A DNA stretch of 64,000 nt, taken from contig NZ_BAYA01000019.1 of the NCBI RefSeq assembly GCF_000685015.1, forward strand, positions 87,564 through 151,563. The letters are read 5' to 3'. Each line of letters opens with the position of its first letter. Positions within the stretch are counted from its first letter, which is position 1. The stretch comes from Paraburkholderia bannensis NBRC 103871. Its GTDB lineage: Bacteria > Pseudomonadota > Gammaproteobacteria > Burkholderiales > Burkholderiaceae. The notes under the pieces are model-generated. The model was not told the DNA's origin, ran no database searches, and worked only from the letters and a program-made list of their open reading frames with translations. Positions 56,122 through 64,000 of the stretch are shown piece after piece. Made by a program: the position numbers and the translations under genes.

Positions 56122-57006
56122 CTAGCTTCCTACGCCCAATAGCACGCTGGACGCCTTGAAAACAGCCGTCACGCTTGCGCCGATGTCGAGGCCGAGCGCC
56201 TCGACGCTGGCGTCGGTGACGACCGCGGCGATCACGATGCCGCCCGGCAATTCCAGCGTCACCTCGGCATTGACCACGCCGCGCCGCACGCCATTCACCA
56301 CGCCGCTCAAGCGGTTGCGCGCCGATAGTCGCGCCGCCGCCTCTTCCCCGCCCGCCACCAGCACGACCGACGACGCCTTGACCAGCGCGACCACCGCCGC
56401 GCCTTCGGCCAGGCCCAGCGCTTCAGCGCTCTCTCGCGTGACCGTGGCCGCCAGGCGCTGGCCGCCCGGCAACTCGATCGACACCTCGTCGTTGACCGCG
56501 CCGCGTACGAGCGCAGCGACCGTTCCATAGAGCTGGTTGCGCGCACTCGTGCGCAAACCCAGGCGTCCCAGCACCGCCAGGTCACCGGACAGGCTGTGCC
56601 GCGCTTGCACATCCCGCGCGCCAACGGCCTGCGCCGCGCGCTCCAGGAACCGCCGATGCTCGTGCTCTAGCGCTGCAAACGTGTCGATGAGGCGCAGCGC
56701 GCGCGGCGTGAGTGTCGTGCCTCCGCCGCCCTTGCCCCCCGTCGCGCGCACCACGAGCGGCTCGCCCGCGAGGTTGTTCATGGCGTCAATGGCGTCCCAC
56801 GCGCCCTTGTAGCTCATGCCGACGGCCTTGGCCGCGCCCGTGATCGAGCCGGTATCGCGAATCGCCGCGAGCAGCGCAATGCGCGCGCTGCCGCCAAGCA
56901 CCTGCGGGCCGGCCTGAAACCAGACCGAGCCGCCGAGCCCCAGTTCGGGCACAGCGCCGCGATCGTCGGAATCGAAATCAGAAGGAGTTGAGGAAGCGGT
57001 ATTCAT
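56122..57006 (-). CDS. modE: Molybdate-responsive regulator ModE type
   Basis: 294 residues. The N-terminal winged helix of the LysR-like ModE type (IALLAAIRDTGSITGAAKAV, then GMSYKGAWDAID) is followed by two Mop/TOBE domains (ARNQLYGTVAALVRGAVNDE and ARNRLSGVVNGVRRGVVNAE) that bind molybdate. It should repress molybdate uptake when molybdate is plentiful. No modABC genes lie beside it in this window. Confidence 0.92.
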   Translation of the reverse strand: MNTASSTPSDFDSDDRGAVPELGLGGSVWFQAGPQVLGGSARIALLAAIRDTGSITGAAKAVGMSYKGAWDAIDAMNNLAGEPLVVRATGGKGGGGTTLTPRALRLIDTFAALEHEHRRFLERAAQAVGARDVQARHSLSGDLAVLGRLGLRTSARNQLYGTVAALVRGAVNDEVSIELPGGQRLAATVTRESAEALGLAEGAAVVALVKASSVVLVAGGEEAAARLSARNRLSGVVNGVRRGVVNAEVTLELPGGIVIAAVVTDASVEALGLDIGASVTAVFKASSVLLGVGS

Positions 57007-57045
57007 CGCGCGTCGCAGTAGTCGAGTGCCAAAGCAAGACGCCGA

Positions 57046-58638
57046 TTATAGAGAGGGGGTTCCGCGCCCGACCTTCGGCGCTCGCAGCTCGCGCAACAGG
57101 CGCTCACCCTCTTTCGCGGTATAGCGCTTCACAGCTTCGCACCAGCCACGCGCAAAGCCGAGCTGATACGGCCCGGCGTCCATGTGTTCGAGAAAACGCA
57201 GCGCCACCGCCGCATCGTTGCCATCGCCCAGCACGGACTGAAGGCGCGCGAGCGTGCGCGCGGTCTGCGTGCGCGTGCGGCGCGACGTAACGGGCGCGAA
57301 GAACTCCAGCGTATAGCGCAGATACTTCGCGTTGATGCGTACGCGATGGCGGCTCGCTTCGTCGATGGTGGTGAGCTTCTGCGCCTGCGCGAGCCGCTCG
57401 TAGTAGCGGCGCACACGTTTTTTGGCATGGCGATGCAGCGACGGCCCGGCGTCGTCCGACTCGCTCGACTCATCCGGCGCGTCCGTACGCTGCGCCAGCT
57501 TCGCCAGCCAGTGCAGCCAGGCGAGCGCCGCGTGCGCATAACGCGGCGACGCCAGCGCCTCGCTCACTCTCGCACGCGCGGCGAGCCGCCCGGCTTCGGC
57601 CTCGTCGCGCACGGCTTGCCAGCGCGCGGCATCGTCGTCGGCACACGCCAGGGCCGGCAGCGTCGATTCGACAAAAACATCACGATCGCGCGCCTCGCCA
57701 AGCAGCGCGCCAATCCATTTGAGATCGGGCGCGATGCGCTCGCGCCACGCGGCGTCCTGCCAGCGCGAAAAGATGCGCATGGCCGTGCGCAGGCGCCGCT
57801 GCGACACGCGCATCTGATGGATGAACTCGGTATTGGCGGAGTCGCGCACGCCCGCATCGTTGCCGAACCATTGCGCGCTGATATTGGCGCCGATCGCCAC
57901 GAGCGCCTGCTGCGCGCTCGACGCGCCGCGCAGATCGACGGGCACAGCGTGGGCCGCCTGCGCGTCACCGGCAAGGTCGCCTTGCGCCGCGCGTTCGAGC
58001 GCGTCGGTCACGCGCGCGAATACGGGAAGGACATCGACCAGTTCGTGCGCGCACGCAAACAACGCGTCGACGAGCGGCCACGCCTGCGCGTCCTCGGGCC
58101 AGGGCACGCTCAGTTGCACTTCGTCCAGGCGCGCCATTTCGTCGCGTGGCGCACGCACATCGGCGTCGAGATGGAGCTCGACTTGCGCGCCGTCATGCGG
58201 CCAGACCCATGCAGTGCGCACCGCCGCCACCGACGCCGACGGCTCAAGCGGCCCCGCCGCCGCCAGCACCTCGCGAAACGCGTCGGGCGCAGCCTCGAAA
58301 AGCGCATCGTCAAGACCTTTCGTTTCGAGATGCGCCGAGAATATCGGCTCGACGACGACGATGCCTGGCGTCAAGGTGCGTCGGCTGGACACGATGACAC
58401 AACGCGCGGTTGCGCGCGTTTCGACCGCAATGCGCCAGCCCGCCTTCGCAAGCGCGCCATCACGGTCGAAGCTTACGGTTGCGAACGATCCGGCTGATTC
58501 GGCCTGAACCGCGAGAGAAGGTAGTGCAGCGCGCAACGCCGCCGCACTAGCGCGCGAATGGGGAGCCCGACTCGCAGTCGCCGGGGCGTGCGACACGATA
58601 TGCATGACATCCAGCACGAGTTCCAGACGACGGATCAT
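57046..58638 (-). CDS. CYTH-like plus CHAD domain protein
   Basis: 530 residues. Residues about 1-200 have the CYTH tunnel-fold pattern (RRLELVLDV, FATVSFDRDGALAKAGWRIA, AQVELHLDADV), but the signature ExExK is replaced (ELVLD) and other acidic catalytic residues are missing, so it is probably not an active triphosphatase. Residues about 240-520 are a CHAD domain, helical and rich in conserved His, Arg and Lys (HQMRVSQRRLRTAMRIF, KRVRRYYERL), which in other bacteria binds polyphosphate. A polyphosphate kinase gene lies close by. ATG 58638 or 58605 could be the start. Confidence 0.87.
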   Translation of the reverse strand: MIRRLELVLDVMHIVSHAPATASRAPHSRASAAALRAALPSLAVQAESAGSFATVSFDRDGALAKAGWRIAVETRATARCVIVSSRRTLTPGIVVVEPIFSAHLETKGLDDALFEAAPDAFREVLAAAGPLEPSASVAAVRTAWVWPHDGAQVELHLDADVRAPRDEMARLDEVQLSVPWPEDAQAWPLVDALFACAHELVDVLPVFARVTDALERAAQGDLAGDAQAAHAVPVDLRGASSAQQALVAIGANISAQWFGNDAGVRDSANTEFIHQMRVSQRRLRTAMRIFSRWQDAAWRERIAPDLKWIGALLGEARDRDVFVESTLPALACADDDAARWQAVRDEAEAGRLAARARVSEALASPRYAHAALAWLHWLAKLAQRTDAPDESSESDDAGPSLHRHAKKRVRRYYERLAQAQKLTTIDEASRHRVRINAKYLRYTLEFFAPVTSRRTRTQTARTLARLQSVLGDGNDAAVALRFLEHMDAGPYQLGFARGWCEAVKRYTAKEGERLLRELRAPKVGRGTPSL

Positions 58639-58852
58639 GAACGCTCCAGGGGCTCGTTGGCGCGACGGCGTTTCCGCTCCGATAGTACACGACGTCAGCG
58701 TTTTGCCTCATTCGGACGCAGCCGGCCTGTTCGTCTGTCTTCGCCCACCTTCGCCCGCGCAGACTGACGGCGATCAAGAACGGCACACAGCGAAAGTGGA
58801 AGAATGGCTGGATCCCGTTTTTGAAAGATCTCATTTTTATAAGGAGTATTGA

Positions 58853-59071
58853 GTGTTCCCCGAATACAGAGAGCAGATCTCGCACCTTAAAGTCCACGAC
58901 GAACATTTCGCGCGGCTTTTCAATCGCCACAACGAACTCGATCAACAGATCAAGAACATGGAAGCGGGCATCGTCCCCACCCACGGCATGGCCATCGAGC
59001 ATCTGAAGAAAGAAAAGCTGCACCTCAAGGATTCGCTCTACACGATCCTGCGCAAGACCGCTGACGTCTAA
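58853..59071 (+). CDS. YdcH-like (DUF465) small protein
   Basis: 72 residues. FPEYREQISHLKVHDEHFAR, then FNRHNELDQQIKNME and KKEKLHLKDSLYTIL, is the DUF465/YdcH helical-hairpin pattern. The start is a GTG with AAGGAG 6-7 nt upstream. Function unknown. It lies between the CHAD gene (divergent) and ppk2 (same strand, 144 bp downstream). Confidence 0.9.
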   Translation: MFPEYREQISHLKVHDEHFARLFNRHNELDQQIKNMEAGIVPTHGMAIEHLKKEKLHLKDSLYTILRKTADV

Positions 59072-59215
59072 GCTTCACGCGCCTCGTCTATTTACCAGCA
59101 TCAAGAACGCTTCTCGCTACGCGGCATGCCCTTGCGCCTGCCGCGCGAGAACGCCAATCCGGGCCGTCGCCTGGACGTTTGCCCGCTTTGCCCAGCCAGA
59201 ATCGCGAGAAAAACT

Positions 59216-60346
59216 ATGCCAAAGACCGCGTCACAATCGCTTAGCCTGAGCCCAGCCCCTATTGCAAAACCGATCGCGCAACCATTGGATGATGACGCCC
59301 ACGGCCCAGGCGCCCTCCAGCCCGGCGTCACGCCGCACAGCGCGGAATTGCGCGCCGTCGATGCCTCGCTCGAAGCCGCCTCGCAGGCCATCGCAGGCGC
59401 CATGCACGATGTGATCGCCACCCATGCCCAGACACCCGCCACACTGCTCGAATCCATCACCGCGCTCATGCGCGGGCTGTCTCCCGACGAGAGTGCGCGC
59501 CTGCGCAGCCTTGTTCTCGAAGGCAATCCCGCGGACTGGGCGAGCTCCCAGACGCGCCACCCTGACGATGAACTTGCAAGCGGCTGGCGCGAAGGCACCT
59601 ATCCGTATCGCAACCTCATGTCGCGACGCGCGTACGAGCGTCAAAAGTACCGGCTTCAGGTCGAGCTGCTGAAGCTCCAGGCGTGGGTGCGCGAGACCGG
59701 CCAGCGTGTCGTGATCATCTTCGAAGGCCGCGATGCCGCCGGCAAGGGCGGAACGATCAAGCGCTTCATGGAACACCTGAATCCCCGTGGCGCGCGCGTC
59801 GTCGCGCTGGAGAAGCCCACCGAACTCGAACGCGGCCAGTGGTATTTCCAGCGCTATGTTCAGCACCTGCCGTCCGCGGGCGAGATCGTTCTGTTCGACC
59901 GGTCCTGGTACAACCGCGCGGGCGTGGAGCGCGTGATGGGCTTCTGCTCGCCCGACGAATACGCCGACTACATGCAGCAGGCGCCAGAGTTCGAGCGTCA
60001 ACTCATTCGCAGCGGCATCCACCTCATCAAGTTCTGGTTCTCGGTGAGCCGTGCCGAGCAGCGGCGGCGCTTCAAGGAGCGCAAGGTTCACCCGCTCAAG
60101 CAGTGGAAGCTCAGTCCTGTCGATCTCGCGTCGCTCGACAAATGGGACGACTACACCCAGGCCAAGGAAGCGATGTTCGCGCAGACCGATACGGCCGAAG
60201 CGCCGTGGACGGTGATCCGCTCCGATTGCAAGAAGCGCGCACGCTTGAATGCGATGCGCTACGTGCTTCAGAAGCTGCCGTATGCGAGCCGCGATATCGA
60301 CGCGATTGGGGCAGTCGATCCGCTGCTGGTTAGTCGGGCGGTTTGA
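59216..60346 (+). CDS. ppk2: Polyphosphate kinase 2
   Basis: 376 residues. The PPK2 core covers residues about 120-360: Walker A FEGRDAAGKGG, Walker B VLFDRSWYNRAGVERVMG, and a lid with RRRFKERKVHPLKQWK. It transfers phosphate between polyphosphate and nucleotides. About 110 residues before the core are an N-terminal extension of low similarity. The ATG at 59216 follows GAGAAAAACT; the frame reads back to 59126. The nucleotide preference (ADP or GDP or AMP) cannot be read. Confidence 0.94.
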   Translation: MPKTASQSLSLSPAPIAKPIAQPLDDDAHGPGALQPGVTPHSAELRAVDASLEAASQAIAGAMHDVIATHAQTPATLLESITALMRGLSPDESARLRSLVLEGNPADWASSQTRHPDDELASGWREGTYPYRNLMSRRAYERQKYRLQVELLKLQAWVRETGQRVVIIFEGRDAAGKGGTIKRFMEHLNPRGARVVALEKPTELERGQWYFQRYVQHLPSAGEIVLFDRSWYNRAGVERVMGFCSPDEYADYMQQAPEFERQLIRSGIHLIKFWFSVSRAEQRRRFKERKVHPLKQWKLSPVDLASLDKWDDYTQAKEAMFAQTDTAEAPWTVIRSDCKKRARLNAMRYVLQKLPYASRDIDAIGAVDPLLVSRAV

Positions 60347-60466
60347 ATCGGCTTGAATCGGTTTAAGGCGATGTGAGGCGGCCGACGCGCATAGCCTGTG
60401 CGCTCCACCTGTCCGCCTCGCCTTCCATCGCCGCGTCGCGTAGTTCAGCCACGCGCCCGTCAGGCG

Positions 60467-60772
60467 TCAGACCTTCCCCGCCCCCACAGGCTTCATCCGC
60501 CATTGCTTGCTAGCCGCACCGTCGACTGACGAATCGAAACCGGTGTCCAGCACCCACTCCCAATCGGGTGCGGGCATCCGGCCTCCCGTGACTCCTGCGA
60601 CCTGCGACTCGACCTGCTCGCGATTCGCGAGAAACTTCAGCGTCCCGCACACCACGTTGAAGAGCGGCACCGTGGCATCCACCATGAACACATGAGCAAC
60701 GAGGCCGTCCGCACACGCAATGCGCGTTGAAGTGCCGACAGAGCGGGGAAAAGACACTGCGGGTGTGACCAT
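60467..60772 (-). CDS. Hypothetical protein
   Basis: 101 residues, not recognised. It looks protein-like: hydrophobic segment ACADGLVAHVFMVDATVPLF, central NREQVESQVAGVTGG and an aromatic acidic PAPDWEWVLDTGFDSS. AGGAG 5-6 nt before 60772 supports this start over 60784. It may be a small cytoplasmic protein. It stands alone between ppk2 and a gene-poor stretch. Confidence 0.6.
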   Translation of the reverse strand: MVTPAVSFPRSVGTSTRIACADGLVAHVFMVDATVPLFNVVCGTLKFLANREQVESQVAGVTGGRMPAPDWEWVLDTGFDSSVDGAASKQWRMKPVGAGKV

Positions 60773-61319
60773 GAAACTCCTCATACCTCAGGGTAAAAAG
60801 CAGCCTGTAAGCCTGGAGAAAGTTCCAGATCTTCAGACAAAGGCAAGGCGACAGGAACGGAGCGCGTCAGTCGCCATGCCCCGGCCAATCGTCAGACGTA
60901 ACACGCCGCTCCATTCAAGCGTTGCGCGATGTCTGCAAGTTAACGACACCAAAATGGCCGACTTTACCCACCGTCTGCGAACACGTCCAACGCCGCTTAT
61001 CAGAGGCTAGCTTGCGTTCGTGCTGTTCAGTCCGGGGGCCAACGATTCAAGCTGGCATTGTTCAACATGGCCGCCGGTTGCCTGCATTGTGCTGATGAAG
61101 CACATCGAGCGGCAATTGGATGGTCTGGAAGGACGCGCCGCCGCGTTGATGGCTGCTGCGCTAGTGGCGACGCCATCGCCGCTGCGATAGGCTGCGTTGC
61201 TCTGGCGCAGCCACTCACGTTGCCTCAGTACATCGGGATTCTGTGCGTCGTAGACGCAAGTGCCGGTTCTGCCATGCGAAATAAGGCGCAAAGAGCGTCA
61301 GATAGCGGCTGTTTTTTAT
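60773..61319. other. Gene-poor stretch with a decayed transporter remnant
   Basis: 547 bp with only short frames in all six readings. The one recognisable piece is the EamA-like remnant at 61169-61279. Nothing else here could be supported as a gene or RNA. Confidence 0.6.
61169..61279 (+). pseudogene. Remnant of an EamA/RhtA-type transporter
   Basis: A 37-codon stretch reads DAIAAAIGCVALAQPLTLPQ, then YIGILCVVDASAGSAM, which looks like the last two membrane segments of an EamA-family (drug/metabolite, RhtA-like) exporter. There is no upstream continuation in the same frame. It appears to be the tail of a deleted gene. Confidence 0.5.
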
Positions 61320-61796
61320 TCAGCGGATTGTGAGGTTATAAGTGAAAAAAACATCATCTCGCGTCCAGCCGAGCGATTCATAAAGCGCCTGCGCCTGCAA
61401 ATTGGTTTTCGCGGTCGTCAAGTCCATGCGTACTTTGCCGTCCGCTCTCGCGCGCGCCGCTGCAGCTTGCAGCAACCGTGTTGCTACGCCCGAGCGCCTC
61501 GCCGCCGGGGAGACAAACAGATCGTAAAGTACGTAAATTGGCGCAGCGGCAACTGAGCAAAACGTCGGATATAGCTGGCAAAATCCGAGCAGTTCTCCGT
61601 GTCCGGAGTCCGCGACGAGAATGACCGACTCGCCTGCGCGGCTTCGTTCAGCAATAAACTGCTTTGCCAAGTCGGGGTTTCGCGGCTGCTCGTAGAACAC
61701 ACGATAGTCGCTGAAAAGCTGCGCCATCTCGTCGAGATCGCCAGATTCGTATTCTCTGATATTCACGTAGATACCCCGTCTCGCTGTGGATTCCAT
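61320..61796 (-). CDS. GNAT-family N-acetyltransferase
   Basis: 158 residues. VNIREYESGDLDEM starts the fold, VLYDLFVSPAARRSGVATRL is the acetyl-CoA-binding motif A, and ALYESLGWTRDDVFFTYNL the C-terminal motif B. It acetylates an unknown small molecule or protein. The frame is open to 62027. ATG 61796 is chosen by family length; GTG 61766 is possible. Neither has a strong ribosome-binding site. Confidence 0.85.
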   Translation of the reverse strand: MESTARRGIYVNIREYESGDLDEMAQLFSDYRVFYEQPRNPDLAKQFIAERSRAGESVILVADSGHGELLGFCQLYPTFCSVAAAPIYVLYDLFVSPAARRSGVATRLLQAAAARARADGKVRMDLTTAKTNLQAQALYESLGWTRDDVFFTYNLTIR

Positions 61797-62172
61797 CATT
61801 TCGGAAACGCCGAAATATACGAGATGCTCCAGGGTAAGAAAAGAGCCATGTCTGCTTGCATGCGTAGAACCATGTCGCTGCGCATCGTCCGATATTCCGC
61901 TAGATGTTCTGGTCGACGACATTCCCAATAAGCATAAAAATGATAACGGCGATGGATATTCAGGCATTCTGACCGAATGGCCGCAGTTACGCCTGGTGCC
62001 GACAACCGTTAGCACCTCGGGAGCCACTTTGATCTGGGATGCGCAGGCGCAGCATTACGTTGAAAGCGTCCGCCGTCCGTAATTCACGGGCCCTCGGCAG
62101 GCTGTATCGCGCCTGGTCAGGAGGCGATACAGCCGCATGTTTGCCCGCATCGGCTCCGGCATGCCTGTCGAA
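61797..62172. other. Intergenic region between GNAT and outer-membrane genes
   Basis: 376 bp. It contains the upstream region of the GNAT gene and the hairpin at 62100-62134. No supported gene. Confidence 0.6.
62100..62134 (-). terminator. Hairpin after the outer-membrane barrel gene
   Basis: An 11-bp stem GGCTGTATCGC/GCGATACAGCC with a 13-nt loop lies 38 bp beyond the stop of the outer-membrane gene. No U-run follows on the minus strand. Confidence 0.5.
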
Positions 62173-63165
62173 TCACCACCGGTATCCAAGCCCCGCAAAA
62201 ATGACATCCGTATCGCGGTTGTAACGGGTGACTACGCGGTTCCACTCAAGCCGACCGTCCCAATGACTGGTGAACCGATATGAGGCGGCAATAGTAACGA
62301 GACCAGAAAACTTCCCCGCGCCAGGCCCAGGTGATTCACTGTTCTCGTTTTCGTTGATCGCGTAGTACGCGCCCGCGCCCACTCCCAGCGTCACCTGATC
62401 GTTCAGGAACGCCCGTGTCGCCCACAACTGGCTAGTGATGCCATCGCGACGCGCCGTCTTGCTACTGCCCTCGTGCAGGTAGCCGACAGTGATATCCATA
62501 TATTTCATCAAGCCGCGCCGGTATTCAATTGCGCCGCCTAATGCCGCCGGAGAACTGGTCGAATTCACGATGGTCTTCCCCAGATACACAGCGACCTCGT
62601 TGTTCGTCACTTTTGATGCCGAGCCTGCTGCCCAGTCCAACGGGCCCGGCGTTCCCGGCGCATCGAGCTGGTAGCCGATGCCCAGCATCACGCCCGTGGA
62701 ATCCGGGCCGCGTTGCACGTGGACGCGGTTTAGCTGCAATTGGGTAATCCAGCGACTGGAAGCGTAATACGCCGCACGCACGCTGTAGACAACGCCCCAG
62801 CCGTGTACGTCCGAATAACTGCCGCCCTGGTCAGCAGTCGTTGTATCGAAGTACCGGTATGGGCCTACGCCTGCCTGCAGCACAAATTGAGGACTCCCGA
62901 CAGGAATGCGAGCCCAAACCTGGACTATCTGTCCATCCCGATGGTGGTCGGGTATATGGCCCTCGTTGAGCCACGTAAAGCTCGCGGCAAAGTACTTGCC
63001 GAGACCTTCCTGATAGTTGAATGCCCACGTGTATGTGTTTGTGCTTCCAGCGCGCGAGCCACCTCCAAAGAGCGAAAACTCCTGGGCATGCACTGACGCG
63101 GCATGAAGGAGCATGAGTGCCGCCGCCCATTGCAGGCAAGTGGGGCGCCGGCTCATGACAGACAT
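62173..63165 (-). CDS. Outer-membrane beta-barrel with internal duplication
   Basis: 330 residues. A signal peptide (LQWAAALMLLHAASVHA, cleavage before QEFSLFGG) precedes two similar halves, residues about 29-167 and 190-330. Each half shows the order GLxKY, then a WLNEG or YLHEG, an RDG, a QVWA or QLWA, a GVG-Y-Y, an NRV and a final GIGYQL or GLGYRW. Aromatic-ending amphipathic strands and the C-terminal W are typical of outer-membrane barrels, so this looks like an eight-strand barrel copied in tandem. Not recognised as a named family. The ATG at 63156 overlaps the stop of the upstream small ORF; 63165 is also possible. Confidence 0.8.
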   Translation of the reverse strand: MSVMSRRPTCLQWAAALMLLHAASVHAQEFSLFGGGSRAGSTNTYTWAFNYQEGLGKYFAASFTWLNEGHIPDHHRDGQIVQVWARIPVGSPQFVLQAGVGPYRYFDTTTADQGGSYSDVHGWGVVYSVRAAYYASSRWITQLQLNRVHVQRGPDSTGVMLGIGYQLDAPGTPGPLDWAAGSASKVTNNEVAVYLGKTIVNSTSSPAALGGAIEYRRGLMKYMDITVGYLHEGSSKTARRDGITSQLWATRAFLNDQVTLGVGAGAYYAINENENSESPGPGAGKFSGLVTIAASYRFTSHWDGRLEWNRVVTRYNRDTDVIFAGLGYRW

Positions 63166-63419
63166 CCAGCCGTGAACTGTTGCACCGTCGGCGCTCGTAG
63201 ATGCAACGCCGTGCCCAGCAGAAAATCATCAGTGCTTGCACCGCTATCAAAATAGCCCGATGCGACGTGGCTATGACGATTTAGCGATGCCACCTGATTT
63301 AACAGATTGACGATCTTATTCGCGTTGTCGGCAGCCGATGGGGAAAATGCATTTGCACGTGCGGATTGCCAGCTTTCATAGCAAGCACAGCTTATAGTTT
63401 TAATTTCTGAATCAATCAC
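63153..63419 (-). CDS. Small hypothetical protein coupled to the outer-membrane gene
   Basis: 88 residues from a GTG with AGAGGTGG about 6 nt upstream. It has SCACYESWQSARANAF, NANKIVNLLNQVASL and a C-terminal region. Its TGA overlaps the ATG at 63154-63156 of the outer-membrane gene in an ATGA overlap, suggesting translational coupling. No signal peptide or known domain was seen. It could also be a non-coding leader. Confidence 0.5.
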   Translation of the reverse strand: MIDSEIKTISCACYESWQSARANAFSPSAADNANKIVNLLNQVASLNRHSHVASGYFDSGASTDDFLLGTALHLRAPTVQQFTAGCLS

Positions 63420-63783
63420 GCAGCCACCTCTCAAAACGTTAATTAACGGCATACGATCATGCGCGCCACGCTTTCGATTCAGCTTGCCTTGCTTATAAAA
63501 CAGACTATCAGATTACGCTGAGCGCAAGCAACCAGGATGCAAAATGGCGTTGCACATCTATCCGCCCCGCATCCGGTCAATCAATACACCAAGGTTCGTG
63601 CACATGCGAATCAATCGGCATAGCAGCGCAGCATGACCTCGCAGGCTCAGGTTTTATTATTATTCGGATTGCAAACTATTTATTAGATTCAAATCAGAAG
63701 GCAGCGAACCACCCTCTCTGCGCGCGATGCGAACACATGGGGATTTACGCGTGCAGGGCGCGGCGGCCCTGCACGATGCCCTG
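63420..63783. other. AT-richer intergenic region before the ABC ATPase tail
   Basis: 364 bp, visibly AT-richer than the rest of the window (TTTTATTATTATT near 63652). It contains the upstream region of the small ORF and the hairpin at 63749-63772. No gene supported. Confidence 0.65.
63749..63772 (-). terminator. Hairpin after the ABC ATPase gene
   Basis: A perfect 9-bp stem GTGCAGGGC/GCCCTGCAC with a 6-nt loop lies 11 bp beyond the stop. No clear U-run follows. Confidence 0.6.
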
Positions 63784-64000
63784 CTATTCCCCCACCTCCT
63801 CAGCACGATGGCAGGATACCTGACGCCCATCGACTTCGCGAAGTTGCGGCACCTCCTGGCGGCAGCGTTCGATCGCATACGGGCAACGCTGATGGAACGT
63901 GCAGCCCGACGGCGGATTCAGCGGCGACGGCAATTCGCCTTCGAGCCGGATCTTCACGCGCCGGTCTGCCTCGAAGATCGCGGGCGTGGCCGACAGCAGT
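63784..64000 (-). CDS. Oligopeptide/dipeptide ABC transporter ATP-binding protein, C-terminal part
   Basis: Only the last 72 codons are in the window; the gene continues past 64000. The visible end reads LLSATPAIFEADRRVKIRLE, then NPPSGCTFHQRCPYAIERC and a final CHRAEEVGE. This is the C-terminal oligopeptide/dipeptide transporter domain found in DppD/DppF and OppD/OppF-type ATPases, with its three cysteines in the usual places. The remaining transporter genes should lie beyond the window on the minus strand. Confidence 0.9.
   Translation of the reverse strand, partial: LLSATPAIFEADRRVKIRLEGELPSPLNPPSGCTFHQRCPYAIERCRQEVPQLREVDGRQVSCHRAEEVGE

Noticed and set aside
61007..61291. 94-codon minus-strand frame over the transporter remnant
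   Set aside because: Poor composition and no start signal; the opposite strand carries the recognisable remnant.

Overview
The window is high-GC DNA from a member of the Burkholderiaceae, most likely the Burkholderia/Paraburkholderia/Caballeronia group. The evidence is gene content and order: rpsU-yqeY-dnaG-rpoD, xseB-ispA-dxs, a zinc-independent-type folE2, Burkholderia-type small families (DUF3563, BPSS1780-like membrane protein, DUF2782 next to thrB), a Gram-negative trimeric porin, and strong GC codon bias with long antisense shadow frames. It looks chromosomal. No insertion sequence, prophage, CRISPR array or rRNA was seen.

Layout. 0.1-4.2 kb: a three-module flavoprotein, then a LysR regulator and a zinc-free quinone-oxidoreductase-like dehydrogenase. 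4.2-9.4 kb: an Lrp/AsnC-type regulator with a glyoxalase-fold protein, divergent from dpaL and two M20 amidohydrolases, closed by a short AraC-type protein. 9.6-16.6 kb: a complete deoxyribonucleoside catabolic locus (deoR facing cdd-deoB-deoA-deoC-nupC-type transporter-tsx-like channel), with a DeoR-type palindrome in front of the channel gene. 16.8-22.3 kb: an APC permease, class III aminotransferase and aldehyde dehydrogenase, divergent from an AraC regulator; polyamine or amine catabolism is the best guess. 22.4-28.1 kb: an unusual 88-nt tRNA with a CAU anticodon, then the macromolecular-synthesis genes rpoD, dnaG, yqeY and rpsU.

28.3-42.3 kb: universal stress protein, HI0933-family flavoprotein, tsaD, porin, folE2, isoprenoid genes dxs/ispA with xseB, a Rieske oxygenase, 3-mercaptopyruvate sulfurtransferase, a Tat-exported dienelactone-hydrolase-like protein and a type II NADH dehydrogenase. 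42.5-53.8 kb: polA back to back with a LOG-family gene, LysR plus split chromate transporter, GATase, amn, then DUF2782-thrB-membrane protein and DUF3563. 53.9-60.4 kb: esterase, PAP2, ModE, and a polyphosphate-linked pair (CYTH/CHAD protein and PPK2) with a YdcH-like protein. 60.4-63.8 kb: a looser, locally AT-richer accessory stretch with a hypothetical protein, a decayed EamA remnant, a GNAT acetyltransferase, an internally duplicated outer-membrane barrel and a small coupled ORF. The window ends inside an oligopeptide/dipeptide ABC ATPase.

Best leads for something new: the class-II-shaped CAU tRNA, the tandem-duplicated outer-membrane barrel with its coupled small gene, the polA/LOG start codons one base apart, and the palindromic and hairpin leader elements in front of the Rieske, folE2 and esterase genes. 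All calls come from reading the sequence. No database search was run.
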